This document shows positions 6,026-7,482 of a stretch of DNA of 7,482 bases, piece after piece. The stretch's first letter is position 1, and every line of letters starts with the position of its first letter. This DNA comes from Saprospiraceae bacterium (GTDB lineage Bacteria; Bacteroidota; Bacteroidia; Chitinophagales; Saprospiraceae). A program made the translations under genes and the position numbers. The stretch is taken from positions 1 through 7,482 of the forward strand of contig JADZBJ010000453.1 in NCBI GenBank assembly GCA_020852155.1, in the 5' to 3' direction. Below the pieces are notes generated by a model, which saw nothing but the letters and a program-made list of their open reading frames with translations, ran no database searches and had not been told where the DNA came from.

Positions 6026-7096
6026 ATGAAACGCAGTAAGATTGCAGGTATCGGATATTACGTTCCTGAAAATGTAGTCACCAACGACGACCTGTCCAAA
6101 GTCATGGAAACCTCCGACGAATGGATTCAGGAGCGCACGGGCATTCAACAGCGCCGTTACGGTCGTAAACATGAGGAAACGACCACTACTATGGGCGCCC
6201 AAGCCGCGCGTATCGCTTGCGAACGGGCCGGAATTTCACCCGAAGACATTGATTTCATCGTATTTGCCACCCTCAGCCCGGACTATTATTTCCCCGGCTG
6301 CGGCGTACTGCTTCAGCGCGAACTGGGCATCACCAAACGCGAAGCTGGCGCGCTGGATATCCGAAACCAATGCAGCGGATTCATTTATGCCCTCAGCATT
6401 GCCGACCAGTTTGTAAAAACAGGCATGTACAAAAATGTGCTGGTCGTCGGCGCTGAAATGCACTCCATGGGGCTTGATTTCAGCACGCGGGGCCGCAACG
6501 TGACGGTTATTTTCGGCGACGGCGCCGGAGCAGCCATCATTCAGCCCACCGACGATTCCGAACAGGGCATTCTGACTACTAAATTGCACTCGGATGGTAC
6601 TTATGCCGAAAAACTGGCGTTTATCAACCCCGGTGCGCACGGAGGCTACCACGCCAATAAAGCCGGAGAAACCTATGATTTTGGCTTTCCGCCCAAAGAC
6701 ACTTACGGCGAAATTTTCATTACCCAAAAAATGATGGACGACGGGCAGTATTACCCCAATATGGAAGGGCAGTTTGTCTTTAAATTAGCGGTACAAAAAT
6801 TCCCGGAAGTCATTCACGAAGCCCTGAAAGACGCCGGATTGCAGGCCTCTGATATTTCCATGCTCATCCCGCACCAGGCCAACCTGCGCATCAGCCAGTT
6901 TGTACAAAAACAACTGGGCCTCAGCGATGATAAAGTCTGGAATAATATTCAACGCTTTGGCAATACAACAGCCGCATCAGTGCCCATTGCCCTGTGCGAA
7001 GCCTGGGAAGCCGGAAAAATTAAAAAAGGCGATCTGGTGTGCCTCGCCGCCTTCGGCAGTGGCTTTACCTGGGGCAGCGCCCTCATCAGGTGGTGA
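6026..7096 (+). CDS. fabH: 3-oxoacyl-[acyl-carrier-protein] synthase III (FabH/KAS III family)
   Basis: KAS III condenses acetyl-CoA (or another short acyl-CoA) with malonyl-ACP to start fatty acid synthesis in the cytoplasm. The catalytic triad is visible: Cys116 in RNQCSGFIYAL, His283 in PHQANLRI and Asn313 in GNTTAASVPIAL. The N-terminus (IAGIGYYVPENVVTNDDL) and TSDEWIQERTGIQQRR (29-44), the FGDGAGAAII turn (163-172) and the closing GSGFTWGSALIRW are all typical. At 356 residues it is longer than the 317-residue E. coli enzyme; the extra length is an insertion of about 35 residues around 203-245, between FINPGAHGG and MEGQFVFKLAV, a form I recall from Bacteroidota. With no other fatty-acid gene in view, a specialised KAS III-like condensing enzyme (lipid or pigment synthesis) cannot be ruled out. 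The ATG at 6026 gives the expected MKRSKIAGIG start. The stop is TGA. Confidence 0.9.
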   Translation: MKRSKIAGIGYYVPENVVTNDDLSKVMETSDEWIQERTGIQQRRYGRKHEETTTTMGAQAARIACERAGISPEDIDFIVFATLSPDYYFPGCGVLLQRELGITKREAGALDIRNQCSGFIYALSIADQFVKTGMYKNVLVVGAEMHSMGLDFSTRGRNVTVIFGDGAGAAIIQPTDDSEQGILTTKLHSDGTYAEKLAFINPGAHGGYHANKAGETYDFGFPPKDTYGEIFITQKMMDDGQYYPNMEGQFVFKLAVQKFPEVIHEALKDAGLQASDISMLIPHQANLRISQFVQKQLGLSDDKVWNNIQRFGNTTAASVPIALCEAWEAGKIKKGDLVCLAAFGSGFTWGSALIRW

Positions 7097-7135
7097 TGGG
7101 ATTGATTCGATTGATTCGATTAAATCCGATTGATT

Positions 7136-7248
7136 CGATTAAACCGTTTTTTACCACTGAGACACAAAGGAGCAGTAAGAAACACTAAGAAATTCGCGTA
7201 ATCCGCTCTACGCATATAATCGAATCAATCGGATCAATCGGACTTAAT
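7136..7248. repeat. 113-bp tandem unit, copy 1
   Basis: The unit opens with cgattaaaccg and a T-run, continues with the CACTAAGA-type core (accactgagacacaaagg, then agaaacactaag), a small hairpin GCGTA-8 bases-TACGC at 7196-7213, and ends in iterated AATCGGATC. The core resembles an intergenic repeat I associate with Bacteroidota and related phyla. It differs from copy 2 at six positions. Confidence 0.85.
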
Positions 7249-7361
7249 CGATTAAACTGTTTTTCACCACTAAGACACAAAGGAGCACTAAGAAACACTA
7301 AGAAATTCGCGTAATCCGCTCTACGCATATAATCGGATCAATCGGATCAATCGGATTTAAT
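7249..7361. repeat. 113-bp tandem unit, copy 2
   Basis: This is a direct head-to-tail copy of the preceding unit. The internal hairpin GCGTA/TACGC recurs at 7309-7326 and is identical, while the six differences lie in the T-run, the CACTAAGA core and the AATCGGATC tail. The identical spacing shows an in-place duplication rather than independent insertions. Confidence 0.85.
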
Positions 7362-7385
7362 CGGATCAATCGAATCAATCAATAC

Positions 7386-7482
7386 ATGGTTTTTTCCTAT
7401 AAACTCATAGAAAAGGAGGTAGAATGATTCGCCACATTACCCGGTATTGGCCGAAAAACGGCGCTGCGTCTGGTATTACACC
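7386..7482 (+). pseudogene. recR: 5' end of recR, interrupted by an in-frame TGA at codon 14 (broken gene or sequence error; runs off window)
   Basis: RecR forms a ring clamp with RecO in RecF-pathway recombinational repair. From the ATG at 7386 the frame reads MVFSYKLIEKEVE, then TGA (7425-7427), then FATLPGIGRKTALRLVLH in the same frame. Both halves match the RecR N-terminus, in which a residue, usually Glu, stands between the two (…AVNEFxxLPGIGRKTA…), and the second half is the DNA-binding helix-hairpin-helix. TGA therefore stands exactly at a coding position. TGA is used as a normal stop by fabH and the Spy-like gene here, so recoding is unlikely. No ATG, GTG or TTG follows in frame within the window. 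Either the gene is inactive, the base calls near the contig end are wrong, or small compensating indels exist (GTAGAATGATTC resembles GTAAATGAATTC, VNEF, with one base added and one lost). Confidence 0.7.

Larger units (their letters stand above)
7097..7385. repeat. Intergenic repeat element between fabH and recR
   Basis: Almost the whole gap is repeat DNA. Two 42-base arms, 7100-7141 and 7339-7380, are inverted copies of each other with 39 of 42 matches, each built from GATTGATTCGATT-like iterations around AAATCCGATT. Between and partly within them lie two tandem 113-bp units (7136-7248 and 7249-7361) that agree at 107 of 113 positions. The element begins four bases after the fabH stop and ends five bases before the recR ATG. 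It has no coding capacity. It may act as a terminator or as a transcript-stabilising hairpin, but the sequence alone does not show this. Confidence 0.85.

Noticed and set aside
7097..7385. Possible CRISPR array
   Set aside because: Only two units with a 113-bp period, no unique spacers between short repeats, and inverted arms outside; this is an intergenic repeat element.
7411..7482. An ATG at 7424 behind a perfect-looking ribosome site (AAAAGGAGGT), starting MIRHITRYWPK
   Set aside because: The frame is shifted relative to the clear RecR homology, the peptide resembles nothing, and the AAGGAGGTA bases are codons KEV of the RecR N-terminus, so the match is probably chance.

Overview
The window is about 7.5 kb of a bacterial chromosome of roughly 50% GC. 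It most likely comes from a member of Bacteroidota, possibly the Saprospiria/Chitinophagia side. This rests on gene content and style: no purine-rich ribosome sites at most starts, candidate promoters of the TAnnTTTG type, an MbnP-like protein paired with a cytochrome c peroxidase, and CACTAAGA-type intergenic repeats. The phylum call is inference from memory.

Positions 1-3875 hold a tightly packed minus-strand run, read right to left: an RtcB-type RNA ligase (2568-3875), an ECF sigma factor (2031-2549), a small single-helix membrane protein that is probably its anti-sigma factor (1738-1992), a membrane-anchored Spy/CpxP/CnrX-like periplasmic protein (1293-1745), a secreted MbnP-family copper-binding protein (625-1296), and a MauG/MbnH-type haem peroxidase whose C-terminal half runs off the left edge (1-632). 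The last four genes overlap by 4-8 bases and must be co-transcribed. Sigma factor, small membrane protein and anchored Spy-like protein have the same composition as the CnrH-CnrY-CnrX metal-sensing module. MbnP and its peroxidase are then the likely output. The block therefore reads as a candidate envelope metal (copper?) sensing and binding system, with an RNA ligase at its head.

Positions 3894-4060 hold a 161-bp palindromic element with 19-bp terminal inverted repeats and TTA flanks, which looks like a MITE. It sits directly upstream of rtcB, where that gene's promoter would be expected. To its right lie a short mscL (4234-4560, minus) with its own candidate promoter and terminator, and hemW (4764-5906, minus).

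A divergent plus-strand part begins with a FabH-type ketoacyl-ACP synthase III (6026-7096) behind a good TAnnTTTG box. The fabH-recR gap (7097-7385) is filled by a repeat element: two 113-bp tandem copies framed by 42-bp inverted arms. The right edge carries the first codons of recR, whose conserved N-terminus is interrupted by an in-frame TGA.

fabH, recR, hemW and mscL are ordinary housekeeping genes. The unusual content is the sigma/MbnP block, the two repeat elements and the broken recR start.
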